Assembly (NCBI GenBank): GCA_951813555.1
Contig: OX638344.1
Location: 2,075,076-2,139,075, forward strand
Reading direction: 5' to 3'
Source: an uncultured Acidimicrobiales bacterium
Lineage (GTDB): Bacteria; Actinomycetota; Acidimicrobiia; Acidimicrobiales; Bin134
DNA: 64,000 bases
A program made the translations under genes and the position numbers. Position 1 is the stretch's first letter. Every line of letters starts with the position of its first letter. The notes under the pieces are model-generated. The model did not search any database and was not told the origin of the DNA. It worked only from the letters and a program-made list of their open reading frames with translations. Of the stretch, positions 41,062 to 49,818 are shown one piece after another.

Positions 41062-42420
41062 ATGGCTGAGGAGTTCAATCACGATCTGCCCAATGGAATG
41101 ACCGACTGGATCGCCGAGGCGGGTGGCGGCCGGATAACCCATCTGAAGCGCCACATTGCCCGGCGGGAGGCGTGGGTGGTCGATGTGACCCGCCCCGACG
41201 GATCGGTAGCCGAGTACTTCCTGCGCCTCGACCGTGAAGGAGATGGCAGCGGCACCCATTCGGTGAAGAGCGAGGCCAAGGTGCAGACCGCACTGGTCGA
41301 GACCGGCATGAAGGTGCCTGCTATCTGCGCTTGGAATGAAGATCTCCAGGCCGCCCTGCACGAGCGGATGCCGGGTCGGGCCGACCTGGACAACGCTGAC
41401 CCCGTAGAGCAGGCCGCGGTGCTCGAGGACTTCATTCAGCAACTAGCGCTGCTCCACTCCTTGGACTCCGACTCGTTGGGACTTGATCACATGCCGGTGC
41501 CCAAGACATCAGCAGAGTGTGCGCTGGGTGAGGTGGAATTTGTGGAGCGCTTTCTCGACGGCATGGTGACCGATCCGCTGTACACCTATTCGCTCCAGTG
41601 GATCCGGAACCATGTACCCGAGCGCCTCGACCGGGTCAGCCTCTTGCAGGGCGATACTGGACCGGCCAACTTCATGTTCGACGATGGGCAGGTGAGCGCC
41701 ATCGTCGACTGGGAGTGGGCTCATTTCGGAGATCCCATGGAGGACTTCGGCAACATCTGCACTCGGGAGTTCTTCTGTCCTTCGACCCCGGCCGAGGGTC
41801 TGGGCCCGATCTTTCGCCGTTACGAGGAGCTGTCCGGTTTCCCGGTACACCTCGACTCGGTGCGCTACTACCGAGTGCAGCAGTTCGTGCGATCAATCGT
41901 GTCGTTGGCTCGGATAACCGTGATCAACGATCCCCAGATGCCCAACGGTATGAACTGGGCCTACCGCTATATCTGTGAGCGGGCCACGTGCGAGGCGCTG
42001 GCCGACGCCATGGGAATCGAGTTGGAGCGGCCTGAGCTTCCCGGTGTTGAGATGGCCAGCTCGTTAGAACGAGTGGTCATTGCCAACCTGCGCGACGAGG
42101 TGCTTCCGGCGGTAGAGGGCGACTATCCCCGCCATCGGTTGGAGCACGCCACGCTGCTTGTCGAGTGCCTGGACCGACAGAAGCAGATCGGTCCGCAGCT
42201 GGGAGCCATCGAGTTGGATGAGATTGCCGCCCTCACTGGCCGCCGGTCCGACACGCTTGAAGATGGGCTGATGGATCTGGATAAGGCCATTCAAGACCAG
42301 GGGGCAGGAAACGAGGCCGATGTGCTCCGCTATTTGGCCCGCCGAGCCTGGCGCTTGGAGTATCTCTGGAAGCCGGTGGTGGACCTGTTCCCCGGCCGCA
42401 CCTTTTCGAGAATTGACTAG
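41062..42420 (+). CDS. Aminoglycoside phosphotransferase-fold protein with C-terminal extension
   Basis: A 452-residue protein. Residues about 20-300 are an APH/choline-kinase fold: the catalytic loop is LLQGDTGPANFMFDD (usual HxDxxxxN; the His is Gln) and the metal Asp is in AIVDWEWAHFGDP. Residues about 330-450 (VIANLRDEVLPAVEGDYPRH onward) look like a DUF6285-type helical domain often found after this kinase fold in acyl-CoA catabolic clusters. Small-molecule kinase activity is likely; drug resistance is not implied. Stop interlocks with the convergent SDR stop (CTAG). Confidence 0.8.
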   Translation: MAEEFNHDLPNGMTDWIAEAGGGRITHLKRHIARREAWVVDVTRPDGSVAEYFLRLDREGDGSGTHSVKSEAKVQTALVETGMKVPAICAWNEDLQAALHERMPGRADLDNADPVEQAAVLEDFIQQLALLHSLDSDSLGLDHMPVPKTSAECALGEVEFVERFLDGMVTDPLYTYSLQWIRNHVPERLDRVSLLQGDTGPANFMFDDGQVSAIVDWEWAHFGDPMEDFGNICTREFFCPSTPAEGLGPIFRRYEELSGFPVHLDSVRYYRVQQFVRSIVSLARITVINDPQMPNGMNWAYRYICERATCEALADAMGIELERPELPGVEMASSLERVVIANLRDEVLPAVEGDYPRHRLEHATLLVECLDRQKQIGPQLGAIELDEIAALTGRRSDTLEDGLMDLDKAIQDQGAGNEADVLRYLARRAWRLEYLWKPVVDLFPGRTFSRID

Positions 42421-43211
42421 CTACGCCGAGTCATCATCTCGATCATGTTCACCAGATAGCCGTTGGGGTCGGCCCGCTTGGCTTGGGCGGTCTCCAGCAG
42501 GGTGGAAGACGCGAATCCCTCGAAATGGTCGTTGCCCAGCTTGGCGATCAGCGCCTTGGCCACATCCACTGGGTCCATAAAGGCGTCGGGCGGCTGGGGG
42601 AACGGGTCGTCGTTCCCCGGTTTCGGGGTGGAGAACTCGGTGACGGTAGAACCGGGGGTGAACAAATGGGCTCGAACGCCGGTTCCGGCCAAATCAAAAT
42701 ACAGTCCTTCGGTGAACAGATTTAGCGCGGCTTTGGCCGCGGCATAGGCCCCGGTTCGAAATGCCATCGATTGCGTCCCCATTGACGACACATTCACGAT
42801 GGCCCCCGAGTCTCGCTCCAACATGTAATGCAGAAGAGCCAGGGTGAGCCGGGCCGAACCGGTGAAGTTCACCGCCATGGTCTCGTCCAATTCTTCCGGG
42901 GTGAGCCGCTTCACAGACCGCCGGCGTGGAGCGCCTGCGTTGTTCACCAGCACGTCGATGGGCCCCATCTCAGCCCAGGCGCGATCGGCGAACGGGGCCA
43001 CACTGTCCAAGTCGGCCAGATCCAGCATCCACCAGCAGCCGTCGCTGCCGACGTCTTGCACTTCGCCCAGAACCTGTTCGAGGCGATCGCTTCGGCGGGC
43101 AGCCAAGCCCACGTAGGCCCCGCCCCGGGCCAGTTCAACCGCCAAAGCCGCCCCGATGCCCGAGGAGGCCCCGGTGATCAGCACTCGTTGGCCAGACGGA
43201 TCCCAGCTCAT
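42417..43211 (-). CDS. SDR family oxidoreductase
   Basis: A 264-residue short-chain dehydrogenase: TGASSGIG cofactor loop, NNAG, Ser in NVSSMG and YAAAK. The C-terminal helix region (FASSTLLETAQAKRADPNGY) is longer than usual. ATG 43211 overlaps the upstream SDR stop as ATGA; longer frames on this strand read through that neighbour and are spurious. Third gene of an SMP-30/SDR/SDR operon. Confidence 0.9.
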   Translation of the reverse strand: MSWDPSGQRVLITGASSGIGAALAVELARGGAYVGLAARRSDRLEQVLGEVQDVGSDGCWWMLDLADLDSVAPFADRAWAEMGPIDVLVNNAGAPRRRSVKRLTPEELDETMAVNFTGSARLTLALLHYMLERDSGAIVNVSSMGTQSMAFRTGAYAAAKAALNLFTEGLYFDLAGTGVRAHLFTPGSTVTEFSTPKPGNDDPFPQPPDAFMDPVDVAKALIAKLGNDHFEGFASSTLLETAQAKRADPNGYLVNMIEMMTRRS

Positions 43212-43954
43212 CCTGCGGTCATACCCCCGTCGATGCTCAATACCGAGCCATGGATTCGGTGTCCGTCGTCGGAGGCGATGTAGGCCACCAAAGAAGCGAT
43301 GTCGTCGGCCTGGGCCATTCCCCGCATTCCCATGTACCGCCCCATCAGCTCCATGTCGGGATTCTCGGGAAAGCCGAATGCCGCGGCCAGATTGGTTTCC
43401 ACCCCGCCGGGCGCGATGGCGTTGATCCGCATGCCGGTCTTCATTGTCTCCATGGCCATGGCCTTGGTCATCAGCACCACTGCTCCCTTGCTGGCGCAGT
43501 AGGGCACGGTGTAGGCCTGTCCCATCAAGCCGGCGTTGGAGGCGATGTTCACGATGTTGCCGTTCGATGACTCCAGGTGGGGGAGCGCGGCCTGTGACAT
43601 CCAGAACATGCCCTCTACGTTCACCCCCATGATCAGGTCCCAGACTTCCTGATCGACGTCGTCCACGCGATGGCCCCGGGCCACCCCGGCGACGTTGCAC
43701 AACACATCGAGGCGACCATGGTCGGCCACCACCGAGGCCACCAGCTCGTGGCAGGCGTCTCTGTTGCGCACGTCGGAGACCTCGGGATGGAATGCGGCTC
43801 CTTCGCCCATCATTTCCGCTGATTTCTCCAGCCCCGCCGCGTTGATGTCACTGCCGACGACGACAGCTCCTTCGCTGGCCAGTCGTATCGCGGTGGCCTG
43901 GCCGATGCCCGATCCTGCTCCGGTAACCAGGGCCACCTTCCCAGAAAATCTCAT
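43208..43954 (-). CDS. SDR family oxidoreductase
   Basis: A 248-residue classical SDR: TGAGSGIG, CNVAG in place of NNAG, Ser in NIASNAG and YCASK, with Asp after strand 2 (VVGSDIN) indicating NAD preference. RIHGSVLSIDGG closes the fold. AGAGGACACACT precedes the ATG. Downstream of an SMP-30 lactonase and coupled to another SDR, suggesting sugar or polyol oxidation. Confidence 0.92.
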   Translation of the reverse strand: MRFSGKVALVTGAGSGIGQATAIRLASEGAVVVGSDINAAGLEKSAEMMGEGAAFHPEVSDVRNRDACHELVASVVADHGRLDVLCNVAGVARGHRVDDVDQEVWDLIMGVNVEGMFWMSQAALPHLESSNGNIVNIASNAGLMGQAYTVPYCASKGAVVLMTKAMAMETMKTGMRINAIAPGGVETNLAAAFGFPENPDMELMGRYMGMRGMAQADDIASLVAYIASDDGHRIHGSVLSIDGGMTAG

Positions 43955-43983
43955 AGTGTGTCCTCTTTCTCGCGGTCTGCGGG

Positions 43984-44835
43984 CTAGGGAAGCCCGGCCC
44001 CGGGAATCTCCACCCGCACGGTTTCGATCCGGGCTTGGCCAAGGCCTTGCACCTCGTCAGGGTGGGATCCCGGTGCAGTTACCAAAAAGAGCGTACGCCG
44101 GTCATCTCCGCCAAGCATGACCGCGAAGCAGTTGAGCTCCGTGTCCACCCGGTGGGTGATTTCGCCCCCCTCAAGCACTCTCAGGGCGGCCCGGCCCACC
44201 GCATCGGCGTACCAGATGCCCCCTTCGGCGTCGTAGCAGCAGCCGTCGGGAACGGTGCCGGGCACCGCGGCCCACAGCCGCCGATTCTCCAACCGGCCCT
44301 CGGGCCCGATGTCGAAAGCAGTGAACTGGGTGCCAAAGCTCTCACCCAGGATATAGGTGGCACCGTCGGGGGTAATCACCGCGCCGTTGGGGAACAGCAG
44401 GTCGCTGGCCGCAGGCTCAGCTGTACCGTCGGGTTGAACCAGAGCGAGAGTGGCTGGGGCGAGATCCTCACCGGAGTGCAAGTCGAACCCGAAATTGCCC
44501 ACATAGGCCCGCCCCGCAGCGTCCACCGTCATGTCGTTGCAAAGCGAACTGGCAATCCCGGCGAGATCGGCGTGCTCGTGGAGGGCGGTGCCGTCGTAGC
44601 GCAGCACCCGGCGGTCTCGCATGGACACCACGAGCAGGTCGCCGCCGGGCATCCAACCCAGCCCCGAAGGCTGGCCGGGAACCTCGACGATTACCTCGAC
44701 GGCGCCGTCCATCGAAGCGGCGTTCACCGAGTACTGGTAGAAGTCCGAAAACCACAGGCGGCCATCGTGCCAGCGGGGACCCTCGCCAAAATCGATTCCA
44801 CCGATGAACGGCTCGGGACTGGGAAGTATCTCCAT
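43984..44835 (-). CDS. SMP-30/gluconolactonase family protein
   Basis: A 283-residue six-bladed propeller lactonase. Metal ligands expected of the family are visible: Glu in FGEGPRW, Asn in SLCNDMTVD, Asn in LFPNGAVI and Asp in PDGCCYDAEGG. It opens sugar lactones such as gluconolactone, fitting the two SDRs downstream, which could make the lactone. ATG 44835 is preferred to TTG 44847. TATTGT lies 8 nt upstream. Divergent from the P450 gene, 20 bp away. Confidence 0.88.
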   Translation of the reverse strand: MEILPSPEPFIGGIDFGEGPRWHDGRLWFSDFYQYSVNAASMDGAVEVIVEVPGQPSGLGWMPGGDLLVVSMRDRRVLRYDGTALHEHADLAGIASSLCNDMTVDAAGRAYVGNFGFDLHSGEDLAPATLALVQPDGTAEPAASDLLFPNGAVITPDGATYILGESFGTQFTAFDIGPEGRLENRRLWAAVPGTVPDGCCYDAEGGIWYADAVGRAALRVLEGGEITHRVDTELNCFAVMLGGDDRRTLFLVTAPGSHPDEVQGLGQARIETVRVEIPGAGLP

Positions 44836-44855
44836 GCCGGGGGACAATAGCGACT

Positions 44856-46037
44856 GTGGACCAACTCGCTGTTGTAGACCTCACCGATCCGGGCTTCTGG
44901 TCAAACCCCTATCCAGTGTTGGCGGAGGCCCGGAATCAACACCCGTTGGCTCGAGGAGTCGATGGAAGTCTGATCGCGTTGAGCTTCGATGCAGTGGAAT
45001 CGGTGTTGCGCGACCCCCGGTTCTTGACCACCGACCTCTTGGCGCCTCGAGGAATCACCGAGGGCCCCATCGCCGATTGGTGGGGACAGGTCATGTTCTC
45101 GGCCAATCCACCGGAGCACACTCGGCTGCGCCGACTGGTCAGTCGGGCGTTTACGCCTCGGGCAGTGGAGTCCCTTCGCCCCCGCGTTGTGCAGATCACC
45201 GAAGAGTTGTTGGACGGACTCCAGGGTCACACCGCGGACTTGGTATCCGAATTTGCCCACGAGCTGCCGATCAGGGTTATGGCAGCCATGCTCGGGGTCC
45301 CCGCTGGCGATCACCATCGCTTCGCGGCCTGGACCGCAGACCTGGGCTTGGTCTTCTCCTCGGTCCATACTCCCGAGTTGCTGGACCGCTTGGAGGCGGC
45401 CATCGGCGGCCTCAACGAATATGTCGCCGAGCTGATTGCCGATCGCCGAGCACAGCCAGGCGATGACATGCTCAGCGGCCTCATCGCCGCCGAGGCCGAC
45501 GGAGACGTATTGAGCGGGGCCGAGCTGGTGGCGATGGTGGAGAACTTGCTCTTCGCTGGCCACGACACCACCCGCTCCATGCTGATGATTGGCGCCGCGT
45601 TGCTGCTTTCTCATTCTGATCAGCGAGCCTTGTTGTCCAACGATCCGAGCCTGGCTGCCCAAGCAGTCGACGAGATCCTCCGCTTTGAGGCCCCGGTGCT
45701 GGGGTCGGGGAGGGATGCCTCTGAGCCCTTCGACCTGTTCGGGGTGCCGGTGGCGGCCGGGGAGACAGTCACCACGATGTCACTGGCGGCCAATCGCGAC
45801 CCGGCCGCATTCGACGTTCCCGACCGATTCGATATCACCCAGCCGGGAGGCAAGCTGATGAGCTTCGGCCAAGGCATCCACTACTGCCTGGGGGCGGCCC
45901 TTGCCCGGTTGGAAGGCCAAGTGGCCTTTCCTATGCTCTTGGCGCGATTTCCCACCATGGAGTTGGCTGCCAATCCAGCCTGGGTGCCCTATGCGTCCAT
46001 ACGTCGATTTGAACAGCTCATCGTGACGATAGATTGA
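44856..46037 (+). CDS. Cytochrome P450
   Basis: A 393-residue soluble bacterial P450. The heme-binding loop is SFGQGIHYCLGAALAR with ligand Cys344, the I-helix oxygen-activation motif is LLFAGHDTTRS, the K-helix ExxR is in DEILRFEAP, and HTRLRRLVSRAFTPR is the C-helix heme contact. It hydroxylates an unknown lipid, steroid or terpenoid. No ferredoxin gene adjoins. The MpaB-type gene starts 7 bp downstream, so the pair is cotranscribed. Confidence 0.95.
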   Translation: MDQLAVVDLTDPGFWSNPYPVLAEARNQHPLARGVDGSLIALSFDAVESVLRDPRFLTTDLLAPRGITEGPIADWWGQVMFSANPPEHTRLRRLVSRAFTPRAVESLRPRVVQITEELLDGLQGHTADLVSEFAHELPIRVMAAMLGVPAGDHHRFAAWTADLGLVFSSVHTPELLDRLEAAIGGLNEYVAELIADRRAQPGDDMLSGLIAAEADGDVLSGAELVAMVENLLFAGHDTTRSMLMIGAALLLSHSDQRALLSNDPSLAAQAVDEILRFEAPVLGSGRDASEPFDLFGVPVAAGETVTTMSLAANRDPAAFDVPDRFDITQPGGKLMSFGQGIHYCLGAALARLEGQVAFPMLLARFPTMELAANPAWVPYASIRRFEQLIVTID

Positions 46038-46044
46038 AGCTGAG

Positions 46045-46941
46045 ATGTTTCACCTGGTCAGGTCGCGAGTGATCAACTCGGTGAGCGGGATGTTCGCCCA
46101 CGCAGATATGCCGCTGAGGCATACCGGCGATTTTCCCGGCGACCCTGGACTCTGCGGTCCCGATTCAGTGAGTTGGCGGGTTATCGGCGACGTGAGTGTC
46201 TTCGTCGGTGGTATTCGGGCCCTGCTGATTCAGGCCGCCCATCCGGAGGTGGTGGCCGGGGTGGACGACCACAGCCGCTATCGCGACGATCCTCTTGGCC
46301 GGCTCAGCCGGACATCGTTCTATGTCACGTCGGCCACCTATGGCGCGATGCCCGAAGTAGCCGAGGCCATCGACCTGGTGAAGTCGGCCCACCAAGGGGT
46401 CAGCGGGACCTCGCATCGGGGACAGGCCTATAGCGCATCGACCCCGGAGTTGGCCGCATGGGTCCACAACACTCTAACCGATTCCTTCTTGGAGGCCTAC
46501 CAGCGGTTCGGAGGCCGCTTGACCGCTGCTGAAGCCGACCAATTCGTGGTCGAGCAGATGAAGGTGGGGGAGATGCTAGGAGCATCGCCCCTGCCGGCAA
46601 CGGCGCCCGAGTTGAGGACCTGGATATCCGGGCACCCTGCGCTGGCCTCCAGTCCGGGGATGCGCGACGCCATCAGATTCCTTCGGAAACCCCCGATCTC
46701 CGCCGCCCAGCGTGCGGGGTACCAGGTTCTGATGAATGGTGCCATCACCACCATTCCCCGGGAACTGACTTCGGTCTTGGGACTGACCGCGGCTCCCGGA
46801 GCCCGGGTGGCCGCCACCGCGATGATCCTCGGGCTTCGGCGGGTGATGATGAACAGTCCAGCGTGGCAGGCGGCCCTGGAAAGGTGTGATGTGGCCTACG
46901 ATCCCCGGCTTTTCCGCGACAAGAGGGAAGAAGCCGCCTAA
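46045..46941 (+). CDS. Oxygenase MpaB family protein (DUF2236)
   Basis: A 298-residue helical protein of the MpaB/latex-clearing-protein-like family, heme-dependent oxygenases. Family marks are LLIQAAHPEVVAGVDDHSRY, then DPLGRLSRTSFYVTSATYG, and WVHNTLTDSFLEAYQRFG; the His residues in AAHP and WVHN are candidates for heme contact. Following a P450 by 7 bp suggests two successive oxidations of one substrate, which is inference. Its TAA overlaps the convergent amidohydrolase stop. Confidence 0.85.
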   Translation: MFHLVRSRVINSVSGMFAHADMPLRHTGDFPGDPGLCGPDSVSWRVIGDVSVFVGGIRALLIQAAHPEVVAGVDDHSRYRDDPLGRLSRTSFYVTSATYGAMPEVAEAIDLVKSAHQGVSGTSHRGQAYSASTPELAAWVHNTLTDSFLEAYQRFGGRLTAAEADQFVVEQMKVGEMLGASPLPATAPELRTWISGHPALASSPGMRDAIRFLRKPPISAAQRAGYQVLMNGAITTIPRELTSVLGLTAAPGARVAATAMILGLRRVMMNSPAWQAALERCDVAYDPRLFRDKREEAA

Positions 46942-48131
46942 GGGGCCACAAGACCGGCCAGGTTGTCGCGCATGATCATCCGGACCTCGGCATCGGACAT
47001 GCCAACCAGGGATTCTGTGAATTCCAGCGGTTCGGCCAAGCCTTCGGCGTGGGGCCAGTCGGAGCCGAACAACACCTGTGAGGTTCCGATGGTGGCAGCC
47101 AGTTCGGCAATCGGCTCCTCGTGGTAGGGGGACACGAACACATGGCGGCGGAAGATGTCGCTGGGTCTTTCGGTTAGGGGACCTCGCAGCCACGGTCCGT
47201 TGCGGCCCATGCGATTCATCTTGTTCATTGCAGCCATCAGGTAGTCCACCCACAGGCTGCCGTTTTCCACGCTCATCACCCGCACGTTGGGGAACGCGGT
47301 GAACAGGTTGGCGTAGATCAAGGCGGCGATCGTCTCCATGATCGGGCGGTCGCCGTAGAAGCAGGTCCACTGCAAGGCCGATTGCCGGTGCGAAGGGGGG
47401 TTGGGCTCCTCTCCCCAGTGCACCGACATCGACTGGTTGTAGCCCGACTCGCCGATGTGGAATCCGACTACGGCCCGGGCCTCGTTGATCCGAGCCCAGA
47501 ATTGGTCGAAGACTGGGTCGGCGATATTGCGGCCCGCGGCAGGCCCAGGGCGAAGAGAGACAATCCGAGCCCCCCGGTCCAGCGCCCATTCCAGTTCGGC
47601 CACCGCTCGGTCGGGGTCGACGAGTGACAGCAGGGGAGGGGCGTGGATGCGCCCGTCCCGGTTGAGGCCCCATTCGTCGTCCAGCCAGCGGTTGAATGCA
47701 CCCAGGTTGGCGTACAGCAGGTCGGGGTCATCGACCATGAAGTGCTCCACGCATACGGCCAACGTGGGAAACAGCACCGCGGCTTCCACACCTTGGGCGT
47801 CGAGAACCTCGACCCGAGCGGCACGGGTCACGTACTCGGGGCGGTGTGGCTCGGAAACCTGGCTGCGTTTGACCACTTGCCCTCCGCCGTGGCCCTGCTT
47901 CATGGCTTGGAGCATCTCCCGCAGCATTCCCGGCTTGGGCGCGGTGTCGAAGTTGCGGTGCTCCAAGAAGGTGAACTGCTGGTCGCCGACATACACCTCC
48001 TCAGAGCCATCGGGTTCGATCACGGGCCGAACCGCCCGATCAGCGAACGGCGGGTCGATGTATCGGGTGAAGGCGTCGCGGGGTTCGTAGTAGTGGTTGT
48101 CGGCGTCGAAGACCCGATATCCCAGATCCAT
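46938..48131 (-). CDS. Amidohydrolase family protein (PF04909 type)
   Basis: A 397-residue TIM-barrel hydrolase. RVFDADNHYYEP is the N-terminal metal strand (D-x-D-x-H), VGFHIGESGYN the strand-5 His, and VLFGSDWPHAEG the catalytic Asp. ATG 48131 is chosen over GTG 48137 because TAACCT lies exactly 6 nt upstream of it. It probably acts on the same class of ring or acyl compounds as its paralogues. Confidence 0.88.
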   Translation of the reverse strand: MDLGYRVFDADNHYYEPRDAFTRYIDPPFADRAVRPVIEPDGSEEVYVGDQQFTFLEHRNFDTAPKPGMLREMLQAMKQGHGGGQVVKRSQVSEPHRPEYVTRAARVEVLDAQGVEAAVLFPTLAVCVEHFMVDDPDLLYANLGAFNRWLDDEWGLNRDGRIHAPPLLSLVDPDRAVAELEWALDRGARIVSLRPGPAAGRNIADPVFDQFWARINEARAVVGFHIGESGYNQSMSVHWGEEPNPPSHRQSALQWTCFYGDRPIMETIAALIYANLFTAFPNVRVMSVENGSLWVDYLMAAMNKMNRMGRNGPWLRGPLTERPSDIFRRHVFVSPYHEEPIAELAATIGTSQVLFGSDWPHAEGLAEPLEFTESLVGMSDAEVRMIMRDNLAGLVAP

Positions 48132-48302
48132 GCGCACAGGTTACTCATTGGGCATTTCGGGTTACTCCGGCAGTTGAGTCCCGAAAACTTGCCCCGAAGC
48201 AATGATGTGGGCATGTTTGGATCGCACAGGTTAGGGCGGCATGAGGATGGCAAGTAGGGTGGCGCCGGCAAGCACCGCCCGATCAATGAAGGAGACACCG
48301 AG

Positions 48303-49100
48303 ATGGGACGGTTGGACGGAAAAGTAGCGATCATCACTGGAGCAGCCCGGGGGCAGGGTGAGGCTGAGGCCCGGCTGTTCGCCTCTGAGGGAGCCAAAGT
48401 GGTGCTAGGTGATGTCCTGGATGACGACGGCAAGCAGGTGGCGGCCAGCATCGGTGAGAACGCTCGCTACGTACACCTCGACGTGGCCCAGGAGGGCGAC
48501 TGGGCCGCGGCGGTGGAAGCGGCCGCCAGCATGGGATCGCTGACGGTTCTGGTCAACAACGCGGCCATCCTCAGACCGGCAGCCATCGAGGCCACCACCC
48601 TCGAGGACTACATGGCGGTCATCAACGTCAACCAAGTGGGCACGTTTCTGGGCATGAAGGCGGTCCTCGAGCCCATGAAGATGGCCGGCGGCGGCTCAAT
48701 CGTGAACATCAGCTCCATCGACGGCCAGCAGTCCAAGAACGGCCTCATCAGCTACACCGCCTCAAAGTTCGCCATCCGGGGCATGACCAAGACCGCGGCT
48801 ATCGAGTGGGGTCGGTTCGACATTCGGGTCAACTCCATCCACCCCGGCGGGGTGAACACTCCCATGGGCAACCCGAGGAATGATCCTCGGGCGGAGAAGG
48901 AGCCCTACGTCTACCAGGCCATTCCCCGAGTGGGAGAGCCCATTGAGATTGCCTACGCCGCTCTGTTCTTGGCCAGCGACGAGGCGTCGTACGTCACCGG
49001 CGCCGAGCTGAACGTGGACGGCGGCTGGCGAGCCGGAGCGGTCACCCCTGGCCTGCCCGGTACCGATCATGTGGTCGACTACGGCTACGACCCCGACTGA
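48303..49100 (+). CDS. SDR family oxidoreductase
   Basis: A 265-residue short-chain dehydrogenase: TGAARGQG cofactor loop, NNAA, NISSIDG with the catalytic Ser, YTASK, and the NSIHPGG motif typical of 3-alpha/20-beta-hydroxysteroid-type SDRs. Asp after strand 2 (VVLGDVLDDDG) implies NAD. GAAGGAGACACCGAG precedes the ATG. First gene of a set with a PaaI-type thioesterase and a DUF1214 protein. Confidence 0.92.
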   Translation: MGRLDGKVAIITGAARGQGEAEARLFASEGAKVVLGDVLDDDGKQVAASIGENARYVHLDVAQEGDWAAAVEAAASMGSLTVLVNNAAILRPAAIEATTLEDYMAVINVNQVGTFLGMKAVLEPMKMAGGGSIVNISSIDGQQSKNGLISYTASKFAIRGMTKTAAIEWGRFDIRVNSIHPGGVNTPMGNPRNDPRAEKEPYVYQAIPRVGEPIEIAYAALFLASDEASYVTGAELNVDGGWRAGAVTPGLPGTDHVVDYGYDPD

Positions 49101-49794
49101 CGGCCCAGCGTTTCCTGCACTCACCTTGAGCGAAAAGCCACTCTGGGAGGCCCCCAGCGCTGCGTCCAGCCCTGACTACGGAGCTGGCGCCGAGCGGCTG
49201 GCATTGGCCGGCGCGGCCCGCCGCCTCCTGAACGCGGTCAGGGTTTCTGCTGTTGGCGACGAAGCGGTTTCCGATGCCACCGAGCTGCTGGAACAAGCGG
49301 CCAAGCTGCTGGAGGCCGACCAGATGAAGGGGCTTCACCGCCAAGGGGTGATGGGCGACCTGGAAGCCGGATTCGAATCACGCGACCCCATGCAGTTCTT
49401 TCCCTATAGCCCGATCATCGGACGGTTGAACCCGGCCTCGCCTCCCGCTGAATTCTGGGCTGAGGGAGAGGAAGTCCACGGAACCATGAACCTGTCCGCG
49501 GTCTACGCCGGCCCGCCGGGGATGGTCCACGGGGGGATTATCGCCATGATCTTCGACGAACTGTTAGGCGTGGTCAACGTGGTCAACGGCCAAGGGGGCT
49601 ATACGGGAACGCTAAAGGTGGTCTACCAACGGCCCACGCCACTGCTCAATGACATAACCCTGCGGGCTTGGCCGTCGGGCAGCGAGGGGCGGAAGCTGTT
49701 TGTGTCGGGTGAAATGGTCTGTAACGGGATGGTTACCGCCTCTGCCGAGGGGACTTTCGTTCGGGCCAACCGTCTACTCATCGAAGATCTATAG
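49069..49794 (+). CDS. PaaI-type acyl-CoA thioesterase (hotdog fold)
   Basis: Up to 241 residues. The hotdog domain is the C-terminal half: YAGPPGMVHGGIIAMIFDELLG is the characteristic PaaI/4HBT helix with the catalytic HGG...D, followed by TGTLKVVYQRPTPL. The N-terminal about 100 residues are helical and uncharacterised. Start uncertain: ATG 49069 overlaps the SDR by 32 bp; TTG 49126 avoids overlap, and neither has a clear ribosome site. Likely hydrolyses an aromatic or branched acyl-CoA. Confidence 0.8.
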   Translation: MWSTTATTPTDGPAFPALTLSEKPLWEAPSAASSPDYGAGAERLALAGAARRLLNAVRVSAVGDEAVSDATELLEQAAKLLEADQMKGLHRQGVMGDLEAGFESRDPMQFFPYSPIIGRLNPASPPAEFWAEGEEVHGTMNLSAVYAGPPGMVHGGIIAMIFDELLGVVNVVNGQGGYTGTLKVVYQRPTPLLNDITLRAWPSGSEGRKLFVSGEMVCNGMVTASAEGTFVRANRLLIEDL

Positions 49795-49818
49795 GGTTCA
49801 GCAACAACTGGAGGACCA

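Noticed and set aside
46576..47673. 365-codon minus-strand ORF
   Set aside because: Arg/Pro-rich low-information sequence spanning the ends of the MpaB-type and amidohydrolase genes; a frame shadow.
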